A stretch of DNA of 64,000 nucleotides from Argopecten irradians (taxonomy: Eukaryota; Mollusca; Bivalvia; Pectinida; Pectinidae), in contig NC_091134.1 in assembly GCF_041381155.1 (NCBI RefSeq), positions 73,615,469-73,679,468 on the forward strand, written 5' to 3'. Shown here piece after piece: positions 1 through 12,597 of this stretch. The notes beneath the pieces were generated by a model. That model saw only the letters and a program-made list of their open reading frames with translations, ran no database searches and was not told the DNA's origin. Numbering within the stretch: the first letter of the stretch is position 1; every line of letters starts with the position of its first letter. The translations under genes were made by a program, and so were the position numbers.

Positions 1-201
1 AGGGCTTGTTAATATAAATTGTGTGAGAACTGTTAAAAAGATCTACACTGGACGATGCAAGTCTTAGTCGACATCAGGATGACTTAGCAGAGTCGTCCAG
101 TTGTGATATTTTGTCCGATTTGTTCAATACTTCTGATGGATATGATAATTTGTAGCCTGATCTGGGTGGGACCTAGATCTGTATTGCACGTGTTTTGACA
201 G

Positions 202-342
202 ATATAGACGAGTGCGCTATAGAGATTGCCGCCTGCCATCAGAACAGTATCTGTGTGGATACCCCCGGCTGGTACCAGTGTGACTGTATAGAGGGATTCC
301 ACAGTACCTGGCCAGACAACCGTTACGGAAGCCTCTGTATGG
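202..342 (+). CDS. NELL exon: calcium-binding EGF domain
   Basis: The acceptor TTTTGACAG ends at 201 and the donor GTAGGT starts at 343; both ends are phase 1. It encodes one complete EGF_CA domain. The first residue, Asp, is completed by the last base of the upstream exon outside the window. C-x-D-x4-Y-x-C-x-C is the consensus for Asp/Asn beta-hydroxylation, and DIDEC is the calcium-ligand start. Confidence 0.9.
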
Positions 343-2951
343 GTAGGTTTCATCCGCGATCCTTCTCAATAGTTCCACTCCTTGTACAGTTTGCTTTTTA
401 TTGTATTTTCGTTTGGAAGCTTTCTTCATTTACTCCAAGCATACCGCGATGCAATTCTGGTTCCACCATAATGCATTAGATGAATTAGGAAAGATTGGTA
501 TCATTGGTGGTTTTTTCCTTCAGACATCAATGAGTGTGCGGGAGAGGGCCAAGGACACACCTGTCACCCTAGTACAAAGTGTCATAACCTGGAGGGCAGT
601 TATGAGTGTCGGTGCCAGCCCGGAAAGCCTTGTATACAGCGTAAGTCACCTGCCTCTCCACTGTAGATTCTATTTTGACTTTAGCTCGATAGATTAAGTG
701 TGATATTAGTAAGCCAGATGTCCCGGGTTCGATCCCTAGCTTACACAACTACGGCGTGAATTAGGAGTTCAGTCAAAATGTCAACTACAAAGGTCACTGT
801 TACTAAAATTAGGTAACGGTCACTGTAATAGCTTCGGGAGATCGGCAAAGAAAATGTATTGGTTCAGAAATACCCAGAATACGTATATACCTAATGATTT
901 GTTTCCAGAATGTCACGACAAGGATAGTTACCATGACAACGGAAGCATTTGGACGCCATCGGAGGACAAGTGTATGGAATGTTCATGCAAGGTATGGCAG
1001 ATGGCATTGCGTTGGTCCCCACCTCAATCAATGTCTTTATCAGCGGTAGAAATGATGTCTTAGTGTTTTGGAGATCTCTATATGGTCTGATAACAAAAAG
1101 TTCAACCATTTTTGCATTTATTTTATTTGGGAACATGTGGTGTTAACTTAAAAATTTTGAAACTGTGCATTATTTACTGTGTTATCATGTCTAAAACAAT
1201 GGTTATATTCCTCAAATGTTAAAACGAATACTAAATAGTAACGGATGACGTATTTGTGTTTCAGTCAGGGGTGACCTTATTAAATGATGACATATTTATG
1301 TTTCATTTAGGGGTGACCACACAATATATGATGACATATTTGTGTTTCAGTCAGGGGTGACCACACAATATATGATGACATATTTGTGTTTCAGTCAGGG
1401 GTGACCACACAATATATGATGACATATTTGTGTTTCAGTCAGGGGTGACCACACAATATATGATGACATATTTGTGTTTCAGTCAGGAGTGACCACACAA
1501 TATATGATGACGTATTTGTGTTTCAGTCAGGGGTGACCACGTGCCATAAACGTGAGTGTGACTGCAGTAACCCCCACACAGACTATGACTGTTGTCTTCA
1601 CTGCGACAAGTCGTCCCAGTGCATGCATCAGGAGGTACCCCTGATGTTTGATAACGGGGAGAGGTGGATCTACCAGTGTCAGACCTGCGAGTGTCTCGTA
1701 CGTCGCTTTTATTTATACTCAAATGTTTCAAATATTGTGTTGTTTTTAATGAGAAATTAGCAACGACATTTTGTTCAAAGGATCTAATGATAAAGGCAAG
1801 ACAAAATCTTACAGTAAGAAAATATCCAGGTGTTCTCTTTTGTTAAAGTTTAGGGGACAAATGGAAGTATAACTGTCAAACTGATTATTTGTTTCTTTAC
1901 CTGCATTTCTATGATGTAAAAGCTATTTCGTTGTTTCCCTAGGAGGGTGAGATTGATTGCTGGCCGCTTCAGTGTCCTTCGATAACATGCCATACAACAG
2001 TCCTAGAGCCCGGGGACTGTTGTCCGCGCTGTGTGGAGGACAATCCGTGTGTCAGTCAGGCTTACGTCACAGGAGGGGCAGATAACTCCGCTACTACATG
2101 TCTGTACAAGGGACATGCGTACACACATGGAGATACCTGGGAACTAGGAGCCAAGCCATGCAGCACTTGTGAATGTAGAGTAAGTGTATGGTGCACAATT
2201 GCTTTCCTGGTAATGGTAATAACTTGTACAAAATATATCGCTGAAAACTCGAAGTCATTTATTTTTTTAGCCCGCCATCTGATTCAAATCGCTTTTTGTC
2301 CGTGGTCCGTCCGTCCGTTAACAATTCTTGTTATCAAGATTTCTCAGAAAGTACTGATAGTACTGACAGAAAGTAAATTTCAATGTAAGTTCTCCTATGG
2401 AGTTGTGCATGTTGTCTTTTGGGACCAATCGGTCTACAAGATGGCCGCCAGGCAGCCATCTTGGATTTTAATAGTTAAAGTTTGTTATCGCTATTTCTCA
2501 GAAAGCATTGAATGGATCATTCTCAAATTTCACATGTCGGTTCCCCCAGGGCCCTAGTTGTGCATATTGTGATTTGGGACCGATTGATCAATAAGATGGC
2601 CGCCAAGGAGTCATCTTTGATTTTGATAGTTAAAGTTTGTTACTGCTATTTCTCAGAAAGTACTAAAGCGATCTGTCTCAAATTTTATATGTAGTATATT
2701 TGAAAAAAAATGAAAAGTAGAGAAAAGATCCAACTTTCCATTGTCAGATATAGATCATTCTTTGGTGGGCGCCAAGATCCATCTGGGATCTCTTGTTTTT
2801 TAATTTTCATTTCGTTGATAAATTGCGATGTATTTTATACATTCCACTTACAGATCTAGCTTTACGTTAATTATGATGGTTTTTTTTCTGTCTGTAGGTT
2901 GGTCACATCTGCTGTCTCTACAACCAGAACTGCACCTCTATACTCGATTAG
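202..2951 (+). CDS. NELL2: NELL1/NELL2-like secreted EGF/VWC protein, 3' half (partial gene)
   Basis: Six coding exons join in frame: 202-342, 524-640, 909-991, 1527-1697, 1943-2179 and 2898-2951 (stop TAG 2949-2951), giving the last 267 residues. All junctions are AG/GT with matching phases (1, 1, 0, 0, 0). The order is as in vertebrate NELL proteins: a calcium-binding EGF domain opening DIDEC with C-x-D-x4-Y-x-C-x-C; a second opening DINEC with the C-x-N version; a VWC block (CHDKDSYHDNGSIW...CMECSC) continuing into CHKRECDC; another VWC (GEIDCWPLQCP...CCPRC); and a tail GHICCLYNQNC like the vertebrate GHICCSVD ending. In the family these are secreted multimeric glycoproteins with an N-terminal thrombospondin/laminin-G domain, which lies upstream of this window. 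Assignment to NELL1 versus NELL2 is not possible in an invertebrate, where one gene may precede both; the symbol is the closer-looking one. No convincing poly(A) signal was found downstream. Confidence 0.93.
694..740 (+). repeat. tRNA-like B-box fragment in NELL intron
   Basis: GGTTCGATCC at about 725-734 matches the RNA polymerase III B box, and the flanks could pair as a T-arm and acceptor-like stem. No A box or full cloverleaf is visible upstream, so this is probably the remnant of a tRNA-derived SINE rather than a tRNA gene. Confidence 0.4.
1243..1526 (+). repeat. 44-bp minisatellite carrying duplicated splice acceptors
   Basis: About seven units of 44 bp (one is 42 bp, one has a mutated AG context) run up to the exon that starts at 1527. 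Each unit holds TTTGTGTTTCAG followed by TCAGGGGTGACC. AG ends fall at 1264, 1350, 1394, 1438, 1482 and 1526, exactly 44 apart over the last five. The last copy is the true acceptor and its downstream half is the first codons of the exon (S-G-V-T). The array therefore grew by duplicating an intron-exon boundary. Confidence 0.93.
2262..2800 (+). repeat. dispersed repeat with internal tandem duplication in last NELL intron
   Basis: This AT-rich stretch contains a CCGTCCGTCCG tract and two diverged copies of a roughly 165-bp block, each with an AAGATGGCCGCCA core followed by a shared TTGTTA-rich segment and TATTTCTCAGAAAG. The edges read AGCCCGCCATCTG and TGGGCGCCAAGATCC. It is probably a non-autonomous mobile repeat; the two ORFs of 60 residues or more inside it are not genes. 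The family is not identified. Confidence 0.6.
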
Positions 2952-4014
2952 TACAGCTGCGAGCTGCTTACAAATTACATCATAATTTAATTAGTAGACG
3001 TTGTTTTTTAACTTCTGCTAAAAAGTGACCTAATTTATTACGATTGCATTGTTTCTATTGTAATGTAATAACAAAGCCATCTGACGGTAAATTTGTAGAC
3101 GATTTGTCTAACAATGAATCCGCTATATCAGTGTGTAACGGACATTGTTGTAGTTGGACCATCGCTGTGATATGTGTGCGTAGTTTGTGCAACACCAGAC
3201 CTTTCAGAGTTGGGTGGAACGAACATTTACAGAAGAAGAGAGACAACTCTTTATTGAAGTGGTTTTATTCACTGCATGTTTAATTCCATTCTGCTTGATA
3301 CTGGAGCAGTGTGTACGACGGCTTGTGAAGTCAGTCGACGGTATAGTAACTAGTTCAATTGGACGACCGTTTTACCTTGTGGTAATGTTATTGTATTTTA
3401 CTCAACTGTAGTTGGTGTTTATAATGTATTTAAAAGTATAAAAAAATGTGTATTAAGTGCAAGCCATCTTATTCAATCATGTTCATTTTACTCAAACATG
3501 ACAATTTCTTAATTGGACTGATCTCTGCCATTGAAAATTACTTGTGAAGTGTTTCAGATTTGTGGGTGAAGTCAGAAATATAAAGATACAAAAATCAATG
3601 GATTTCTTTTTTCGTTACTCTTTGTCGTCATTAAGTGACTCTGACGTAAATCTATGCCCAGGTTTGTTCTAAGTGTTTGTACTTTATTTCATGTTTAGTC
3701 GTATTTTTGCTGAAAGTTTGAGTCCCTAGTTCCGACAACAAACTTTATTTTATTTTCATTTTTCATTGCTCTTTGCCGACATTTTGTGAAAATGTGTTTC
3801 TATGTTGACATTGAGTGACTCCGATGTATTTATGTCCATGTTTGCTGTAAGTACTTGTTATTTATTTCATGTTTATTTACACTTGGTAATACAGAACTGT
3901 AGCATGATTTACCGACACCAGACTTAGTCCCGTACATTTGGTAATATCTTGATTTACTGACACCAAACTTAGTCTCGTACACTTGGTATATATAGAGAGA
4001 AAAGTCTATAGAGC
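2952..4014. other. NELL 3' flank, no gene
   Basis: This is the 3' UTR and downstream DNA of NELL. Two diverged copies of a block of about 120 bp (GTTACTCTTTG... near 3613 and GCTCTTTGCCG... near 3767, each ending TTATTTCATGTTTA) sit at about 3600-3870. No coding sequence was found. Confidence 0.6.
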
Positions 4015-5195
4015 CAAACGCATGTGGTCAGTGTGTCAGAATGTCTGAGTTTAGTGTCAGAGTGTTAGTTTGGTGCCAGAGTGTAAGTTGGGTATCAGAG
4101 TGTAAGTTTGGTGTCAGAGTGTTAGTTTGGTGTCAGAGTGTTAGTTTGGTATCAGAATGTTAGTTTGGTGTCAGAGTGTTAGTTTGGTGTCAGAGTGTTA
4201 GTTTGGTGCCAGAGTGTAAGTTGGGTATCAGAGTGTAAGTTTGGTGTCAGAGTGTTAGTTTGGTGTCAGAGTGTTAGTTTGGTATCAGAAAGTTAGTTTG
4301 GTATCAGAGTGTTAGTTTGGTGTCAGAGTGTAAGTTTGGTGTCAGAGTGTAAGTTTGGTGTCAGAGTGTTAGTTTGGTGTCAGAGTGTTAGTTTGGTATC
4401 AGAGTGTTAGTTTGGTGTCGGAGCGTTGGTTTGGTATCAGAATGTTAGTTTGGTATCAGAGTGTAAGTTTGGTGTCAGAGTATTAGTTTAGTATCAGAAT
4501 GTTAGTTTGGTATCAGAGTGTTAGTTTGTTACCAGAGTGTTAGTTTGGTACCAGAGCGTCAGTTTTGTGCCGTAGCATCAGTTTTGTGCCATAGCGTCAG
4601 TTTTGTGCCATGGCGTCAGTTTGTTACCAGGGCGTTAGTTTTGTGCAATAGCGTCAGTTTTGTGCCATAGCGTCAGTTTGGTACCAGGGCGTTAGTTTTG
4701 TGCTGTAGCGTCAGTTTTGTGCCATAGCATCAGTTTTCTGCCATGGCGTCAGTTTGGTACCTGGGCGTTAGTTTTGTGCTGTAGCGTCAGTTTTGTGCCA
4801 TAGCATCAGTTTTGTGCCATGGCGTCAGTTTGGTACCAGGGCGTTAGTTTTGTGCCATAGCGTCAGTTTTGTGCAATGGCGTCAGTTTTGTGCCATAGCG
4901 TCAGTTTTGTGTCATAGCGTAAGTTTTGTGCCATGACGTCAGTTTTGTGCCATAGCATCAGTTTTGTGTCATTGCGTTAGTTTTGTGCCGTAGCGTCAGT
5001 TTTGTGCCATAGCGTCAGTTTTGTGCCATAGCGTCAGTTTTGTGTCATGGCGTCAGTTTTGTGCCATGGCGTCAGTTTTGTGCCATGGCGTCAGTTTTGT
5101 GTCAGTTTTGTGCCACAACGTCAGATTTGTGCCATGGCGTCAGTTTTGTGCCATAGCGTCAGTTTTGTGCCATAGCGTCAGTTTGGTAGTAGAGC
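4015..5195. repeat. 19-bp minisatellite, two subfamilies
   Basis: About 60 units of 19 bp. The first half (to about 4550) is built on AGTTTGGTGTCAGAGTGTT; the second half is built on CAGTTTTGTGCCATAGCGT, with a transition zone at about 4530-4640. The graded change in unit sequence is typical of local amplification inside one array. The open frame at 5021-5221 is array sequence, not a gene. Confidence 0.95.
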
Positions 5196-6104
5196 TATGT
5201 TACTACCTCAGTGGACATTAGGACCAATATTATACAGTGGTAGATGTAACGTTACATTGCTACAGAAGCTCCTCAATACGTGTTGTGATTAGTAAGCCCA
5301 GCATATAGGTCACATATAGACCTGTGTTGCTGTAGAGGCTTGATTGTAATTAATTTTAGACTATCGCATATATCATATGCAATTTTATGTGCTTTAACTC
5401 TTAGTTGATAATAGCTATTTTGTTCCATAAACAGACACAATATTAATCCTAAAAAGCGCAGTCTGTGATTTCACAAATACAAAACGGTAAATGACCTGCG
5501 AACGGATTGGAAACAAAATATCAATAAGTGGTGTGTGAATGCCTCTATTTAATGACACTGAAGATCTTTGTGGAAAACAATTTGATTTTTAAAAAATAAA
5601 ATGAAAAAAAAATAATAATAAAAACATTGCAATGTTTCTTATCGGGAAGTAATTGCCATGATGTTGAAGAAGCAGTCGCGCTTCTTTGGATTAATACGGC
5701 GTACAGTAAAATAGCTGTGGTACTGGGTAGCCAGTCTGTCAGTAATAATTTCTGATGTCATTGTGTCATGTTTTATACCTGTATTTACAGATATACAGGT
5801 AAGGGTCGGCAGATGTTTGTACAGTGAGGTTTTCATGGTAGGTATAGAAATACTGTATACATTGGCGTTGAGTAAATACCAGTTCTCGGTATTTAAGGCT
5901 AATTGTAAACTGTGTACAATTATAATGATCAAATACAATACCATGTAATATCGTTATATAGAAAGTTGATATCATACTTATAGATATTTGTTTGAAAAAA
6001 AAAATATTAAACAGATTTTGTTAAAAACGTATCAGAGAACTAAACACGTTTATAAAATGTTTTCATCGTGATTTATCTTGTTATCAATAATTGTCTGGTA
6101 GGTT
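5196..6104. other. intergenic, nothing recognised
   Basis: AT-rich sequence with homopolymer runs near 5590-5620 and 5994-6006. Overlapping open frames at 5639-5975 on both strands show no family motif and are treated as chance. Confidence 0.5.
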
Positions 6105-6770
6105 TTGTCACCTCATGGAAGGTCTGTGAACTCTGAAAACACAGTCACTTCCAACAATCGGCTGGTCTGTGAACTCTGAAAACACAGTCACTTCCATCAA
6201 TCGGCTGGTCTAAGAACGCTGGAAACACAGTCTCGTCCATCAATCGGCTGGTCTTAGAACTCCGAAAACACAGTCACTTTCCAACAATCGGCTGGTCTGA
6301 GAACTCTGAAAACACAGTCACTTCCATCAATTGGCTGGTCTGAGAACTCTGAAAACACAGTCACTTCCAACAATCGACTGGTCTGAGAACTCTGAAAACA
6401 CAGTCACTTCCAACAATCGGCTGGTCTGAGAACTCTGAAAACACAGTCACTTCCATCAATCGGCTGGTCTGAGAACTCTGAAAACACAGTCACTTCCAAC
6501 AATCGACTGGTCTGAGAACTCTGAAAACACAGTCACTTTCCATCAATCGGCTGGTCTGAGAACGCTGGAAACACAGTCTCTTCTAACAATCGGCTGGTCA
6601 TAGAACTCCGAAAACACAGTCACTTCCATCAATCGGCTGGTCTGAGAACTCTGAAAACACAGTCACTTCCAACAATCGGCTGGTCTGAGAACTCTGAAAA
6701 CATAGTCACTTTCCAACAATCGGCTGGTCTGAGAACTCTGAAAACACAGTCACTTCCATCAATCGGCTAT
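6105..6770. repeat. 43-bp minisatellite
   Basis: About 15 units of roughly 43 bp, with core GAACTCTGAAAACACAGTC followed by ACTTCCATCAATCGGCTGG. Variants alternate between CCATCAATCGG and CCAACAATCGG. The last units are also copied at 8312-8390 by the larger duplication described separately. Confidence 0.95.
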
Positions 6771-9700
6771 ATCTTATATCCCTTGTTCTAGTCTTGGTAA
6801 ATCTGTTCAGTGATTGAATTCTACATTGGAGAACACGGTTCCTTGTAGAAATAGTGCCTATAATGTTTTGGTGGGTATTGATAGACAGTTTATATGAATG
6901 TATGTGGTGTACACTTTATATCATCTGATTCTTTTGTTCTACAACTGTTGTATAGAGGTTAATGTCCATACATTGAGTATGTCTGGTATACAGTAGTTTG
7001 TATTTCTATGTTGTCGACTGTAACTGTTATACATCGTATGGTATCTAGTCACCTTTTTATATTCTGTTATATATCGTACGAAATCTAGTCACCTTTCTGT
7101 ATTCTGTTATACATCGTATGATATCTAGTCACCTTTCTATATTCTGTTATACATCGTACGAAATCTAGTCACCTTTCTATACTCTGTTATACATCGTACG
7201 AAATCTAGTCACCTTTCTATATTTTGTTATACATCTTATGGTATCTAGTCACTTTTCTATATTATGTAAACATCGTACGAAATCTAGTCACCTTTCTATA
7301 TTCTGTTATACATCTTATGGTATCTAGTCACCTTTCTATACTCTGTTATACATCGTACGAAATCTAGTCACCTTTCTATATTTTGTTATACATCTTATGG
7401 TATCTAGTCACTTTTCTATATTATGTAAACATCGTACGAAATCTAGTCACCTTTCTATATTCTGTTATACATCTTATGGTATCTAGTCACCTTTCTATAC
7501 TCTGTTATACATCGTACGAAATCTAGTCACCTTTCTATATTTTGTTATACATCTTATGGTATCTAGTCACCTTTCTATATTTTGTTATACATCTTATGGT
7601 ATCTAGTCACTTTTCTATATTATGTAAACATCGTACGAAATCTAGTCACCTTTCTATATTCTGTCACACATCGTACGAAATCTAGTCACCTTTCTATATT
7701 TTGTTATACATCTTATGGTATCTAGTCACTTTTCTATATTATGTAAACATCGTACGAAATCTAGTCACCATTCTATATTCTGTTATACATCGCACGAAAT
7801 CTAGTCACCTTTCTATATTTTGTTATACATCTTATGGTATCTAGTCACTTTTCTATATTATGTAAACATCGTACGAAATCTAGTCACCTTTCTATATTCT
7901 GTTATACATCTTATGGTATCTAGTCACCTTTCTATACTCTGTTATACATCGTACGAAATATAGTCACCTTTCTATATTCTGTTATACATCGTATGATATC
8001 TAGTCACCTTTCTATATTATGAAAACATCGTACGAAATCTAGTCACCATTCTATATTCTGTTATACATTGCACGAAATCTAGTCACTTTTCTATATTCTG
8101 TTATACATCGTACGAAATCTAGTCACCTTTCTATATTCTGTTATACATCGTACGAAATCTAGTCACCTTTCTATATTCTGTTATACATCGTACGAAATCT
8201 AGTCACCTTTCTATATTCTGTTATACATCGTACGAAATCTAGTCACCTTTCTATATTCTGTTATACATCGTACGAAATCTAGTCACCTTTCTATATTCTG
8301 TTATACATCGTACTCTGAAAACATAGTCACTTTCCAACAATCGGCTGGTCTGAGAACTCTGAAAACACAGTCACTTCCATCAATCGGCTATATCTTATAT
8401 CCCTTGTTCTAGTCTTGGTAAATCTGTTCAGTGATTGAATTCTACATTGGAGAACACGGTTCCTTGTAGAAATAGTGCCTATAATGTTTTGGTGGGTATT
8501 GATAGACAGTTTATATGAATGTATGTGGTGTACACTTTATATCATCTGATTCTTTTGTTCTACAACTGTTGTATAGAGGTTAATGTCCATACATTGAGTA
8601 TGTCTGGTATACAGTAGTTTGTATTTCTATGTTGTCGACTGTAACTGTTATACATCGTATGGTATCTAGTCACCTTTTTATATTCTGTTATATATCGTAC
8701 GAAATCTAGTCACCTTTCTGTATTCTGTTATACATCGTATGATATCTAGTCACCTTTCTATATTCTGTTATACATCGTACGAAATCTAGTCACCTTTCTA
8801 TACTCTGTTATACATCGTACGAAATCTAGTCACCTTTCTATATTTTGTTATACATCTTATGGTATCTAGTCACTTTTCTATATTATGTAAACATCGTACG
8901 AAATCTAGTCACCTTTCTATATTCTGTTATACATCTTATGGTATCTAGTCACCTTTCTATACTCTGTTATACATCGTACGAAATCTAGTCACCTTTCTAT
9001 ATCATGTTATACATCGTACGAAATCTAGTCACCTTTCTATATTCTGTTATACATCTTATGGTATCTAGTCACCTTTCTATATTTTGTTATACATCTTATG
9101 GTATCTAGTCACCTTTCTATATTTTGTTATACATCTTATGGTATCTAGTCACTTTTCTATATTATGTAAACATCGTACGAAATCTAGTCACCTTTCTATA
9201 TTCTGTCACACATCGTACGAAATCTAGTCACCTTTCTATATTTTGTTATACATCTTATGGTATCTAGTCACTTTTCTATATTATGTAAACATCGTACGAA
9301 ATCTAGTCACCTTTCTATATTCTGTTATACATCGCACGAAATCTAGTCACCTTTCTATATTTTGTTATACATCTTATGGTATCTAGTCACTTTTCTATAT
9401 TATGTAAACATCGTACGAAATCTAGTCACCTTTCTATATTCTGTTATACATCTTATGGTATCTAGTCACCTTTCTATACTCTGTTATACATCGTACGAAA
9501 TCTAGTCACCTTTCTATATTTTGTTATACATCTTATGGTATCTAGTCACTTTTCTATATTATGTAAACATCGTACGAAATCTAGTCACCTTTCTATATTC
9601 TGTCACACATCGTACGAAATCTAGTCACGTTTCTATATTTTGTTATACATCTTATGGTATCTAGTCACTTTTCTATATTATGTAAACATCGCACGAAATC

Positions 9701-9932
9701 TAGTCACCTTTCTATATTCTGTTATACATCGTACGAAATCTAGTCACCTTTCTATATTCTGTTATACATCGTATGATATCTAGTCACCTTTCTATATTAT
9801 GAAAACATCGTACGAAATCTAGTCACCATTCTATATTCTGTTATACATTGCACGAAATCTAGTCACTTTTCTATATTCTGTTATACATCGTACGAAATCT
9901 AGTCACCTTTCTATATTCTGTTATACATCGTA
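6691..9932. repeat. 1,621-bp direct tandem duplication
   Basis: Sequence starting at 6691 (end of the 43-bp array, unique 240 bp, start of the 40-bp array) restarts at 8312. Landmarks are offset by 1621 (6781 matches 8402; 7010 matches 8631). The unique spacer appears identical in both copies. The second copy differs in the number and order of 40-bp subunits, so the duplication is recent or has been homogenised. Confidence 0.85.
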
Positions 9933-10905
9933 CGAAATCTAGTCACCTTTCTATATTCTGTTATACATCGTACGAAATCTAGTCACCTTTCTATATTCTG
10001 TTATACATCGTACGAAATCTAGTCACCTTTCTATATTCTGTTATACATCGTACGAAATCTAGTCACCTTTCTATATTCTGTTATACATCGTACGAAATCT
10101 AGTCACCTTTCTATATTCTGTTATACATCGTACGAAATCTAGTCACCTTTCTATATTCTGTTATACATCGTACGAAATCTAGTCACCTTTCTATATTCTG
10201 TTATACATCGTACGAAATCTAGTCACCTTTCTATATTCTGTTATACATCGTACGAAATCTAGTCACCTTTCTATATTTTGTTATACATCGTATGATATCT
10301 AGTCACCTTTCTATATTCTGTCACACATCGTATGATATCTAGTCACCTTTCTATTTTCTGTTATATATCGTATGGTATCTAGTCACCTTTCTATATTCTG
10401 TTATACATCGTACGAAATCTAGTCACCTTTCTATATTTTGTTATACATCTTATGGTATCTAGTCACTTTTCTATATTATGAAAACATCGTACGAAATCTA
10501 GTCACCTTTCTATAGTCTGTCACACATCGTACGAAATCTAGTCACCTTTCTATATTCTGTTATACATCGTACGAAATCTAGTCACCTTTCTATATTTTGT
10601 TATACATCTTATGGTATCTAGTCACTTTTCTATATTTTGTTATACATCTTATAGTATCTAGTCACTTTTCTATATTATGAAAACATCGTACGAAATCTAG
10701 TCACCTTTCTATAGTCTGTCACACATCGTACGAAATATAGTCACCTTTCTATATTTTGTTAACATCTTATGGTATCTAGTCACTTTTCTATATTATGAAA
10801 ACATCGTACGAAATCTAGTCACCTTTCTATAGTCTGTCACACATCGTATGATATCTAGTCACCTTTCTATATTCTGTCACACATTGTATGATATCTAGTC
10901 ACCTT
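7015..10905. repeat. 40-bp minisatellite, about 3.9 kb
   Basis: Units of 40 bp with core ATCTAGTCACCTTTCTATAT, then a variable CTGTTATACATCGTACGAA or TTGTTATACATCTTATGGT half, and a 37-38-bp variant TATGTAAACATCGTACG. Higher-order patterns of these subtypes are visible. The array is interrupted at 8312-8640 by non-repeat DNA copied from 6691-7020. Confidence 0.95.
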
Positions 10906-12248
10906 TTGTTATGTAACTCTTTTGTCATACTGGGAAATTGTCATTGTTTCTCGATATATATACGTTTTGTTGATATTAGAATGATGAGATTCCACGATAC
11001 ATAGTAATTAACTTTGATATTCAAAATTCTTGAAATGCCTTTTGTTTCAGGATTGTTATTATCAAATTATTTATGTTTACAACAAAACCATTTTATTATA
11101 ACAGGGTACTGAATAGTGTTGAAACGTCTCACATGTCAACATACACCACAGTTATTAGGATGAACATATGGTAGGACTACTATTGTGGCATACATTTATT
11201 ACTTGTGATAGGGCTACTATTGTAGCATATATATTACTTGTGACGATTTTTACTGATTTGTGATTCTTGTCCTTGATATGTTTTCCAGTGATAATTATGT
11301 ATTTGCTACATTGTATAGAAAATGCCTTATTTCAAAGAACAATACTAACAAACCATCCACAGTGGATATTTGTTTACATTTAATTAGTGTTCATTTTTAG
11401 CATTTTGATCTATATTCTATACGTTTGCTGTATACGTTGTGTTTTGGTGTAGACAAAGAGCTCTTTTGAAGTAGACAAAACGTATAATACGACTTTATTC
11501 TAATGTGTTTTATAGATAAGAAAGTGTTTACCTATCGCCTCCTCAGACTTTACAAATTGTAAGTAGATATGCATTGCAATGGACATTTTGGACGCGTATG
11601 CTACAATGTCACCTTTTCAGAAAACGAAATGGTAATCGATTTTTATGTTTATATGAATATATATATCGAGAATATTCAGGATGATGTCGCTTGATGATGC
11701 AACACTTGTTAAGCTTTGTCACGTGGTGGAATTGATGTTTAACATGTAAACGAATCTGTCGTGTTAATGCGCACGTTTATTAACAATTTACACTTTTTCA
11801 TTTTCAATGTCTTTTGGCGCCAATTTATTTTAATGAATAACATTTACGTGAATACATTAAAATCGTGATAAAGGAATTCCTCGCTATTAAAAAAAATAAA
11901 ATGATGAAATCGTTTTACTTTAAGGTCGCAATTCTACAATCAAGTCATATCGTGAATTTGATAAGTACTTTGTGTGTCACAAGTGCCGTATTTTGGTGTT
12001 TTCACTGGTTCACGACACATTTCTTCTGGTTATCAGTTTATTGGAAAGAAACATGTTTACTTTCCAGAGGTAGGGAATAAACTATCACCTGTAAACCTCT
12101 CTGATCACGATAATATTAGTTACACAGCTCGATAATGACCTAATAAGGCCATATCGGGCGAGACGAAGTCTGATACAGGTTTCTTTTAAACCAAATATTT
12201 TCCATGAGGTCATCAACAGAACGGTTAAAAAAATTTATCTCGTCAAAG
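10906..12248. other. intergenic, no gene found
   Basis: AT-rich sequence between the 40-bp array and the foldback element. An open frame of 71 codons at 11865-12080 lacks any family signature. No RNA gene seen. Confidence 0.5.
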
Positions 12249-12597
12249 TACGGTGGCTGATTTGTGCCATTTCGTCTTTTCGCCCCGAAAAGACGAAATT
12301 TAACAAATTTAAATTTCGTCTTTTCGCGGCGAAAAGACGAAAAGACGAAAAGTCAAACACGAAAAGACGAAAGTGATACACGCTAATTAGCGACTTTGAT
12401 TCTCGTCTTTTCGCCTTCAAAATTCTCGTCTTTTCGTCTTTTCGCCCCGAAAAGACGAAAATTATTCGTCTTTTCGCCCCGAAAAGATGAAAATTAGCAA
12501 ACCTTAAATTTCGTCTTTTCGTCTTTTCACCCCGAAAAGACGAAAATTAACAAACCTTAAATTTCTTCTTTTCGTCTTTTCGCCTTCCGGTCCGGTG
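12249..12597. repeat. left terminal inverted repeat of foldback element
   Basis: Contains repeated GAAAAGACGAAA and its complement in hairpin pairs. It matches the right arm (15045-15402) in reverse, with block-level insertions and losses of the subrepeat. Frames opened by the subrepeat (12235-12420 minus) are artefacts. Confidence 0.9.

Noticed and set aside
694..740. tRNA gene
   Set aside because: B box only; no A box or complete cloverleaf.
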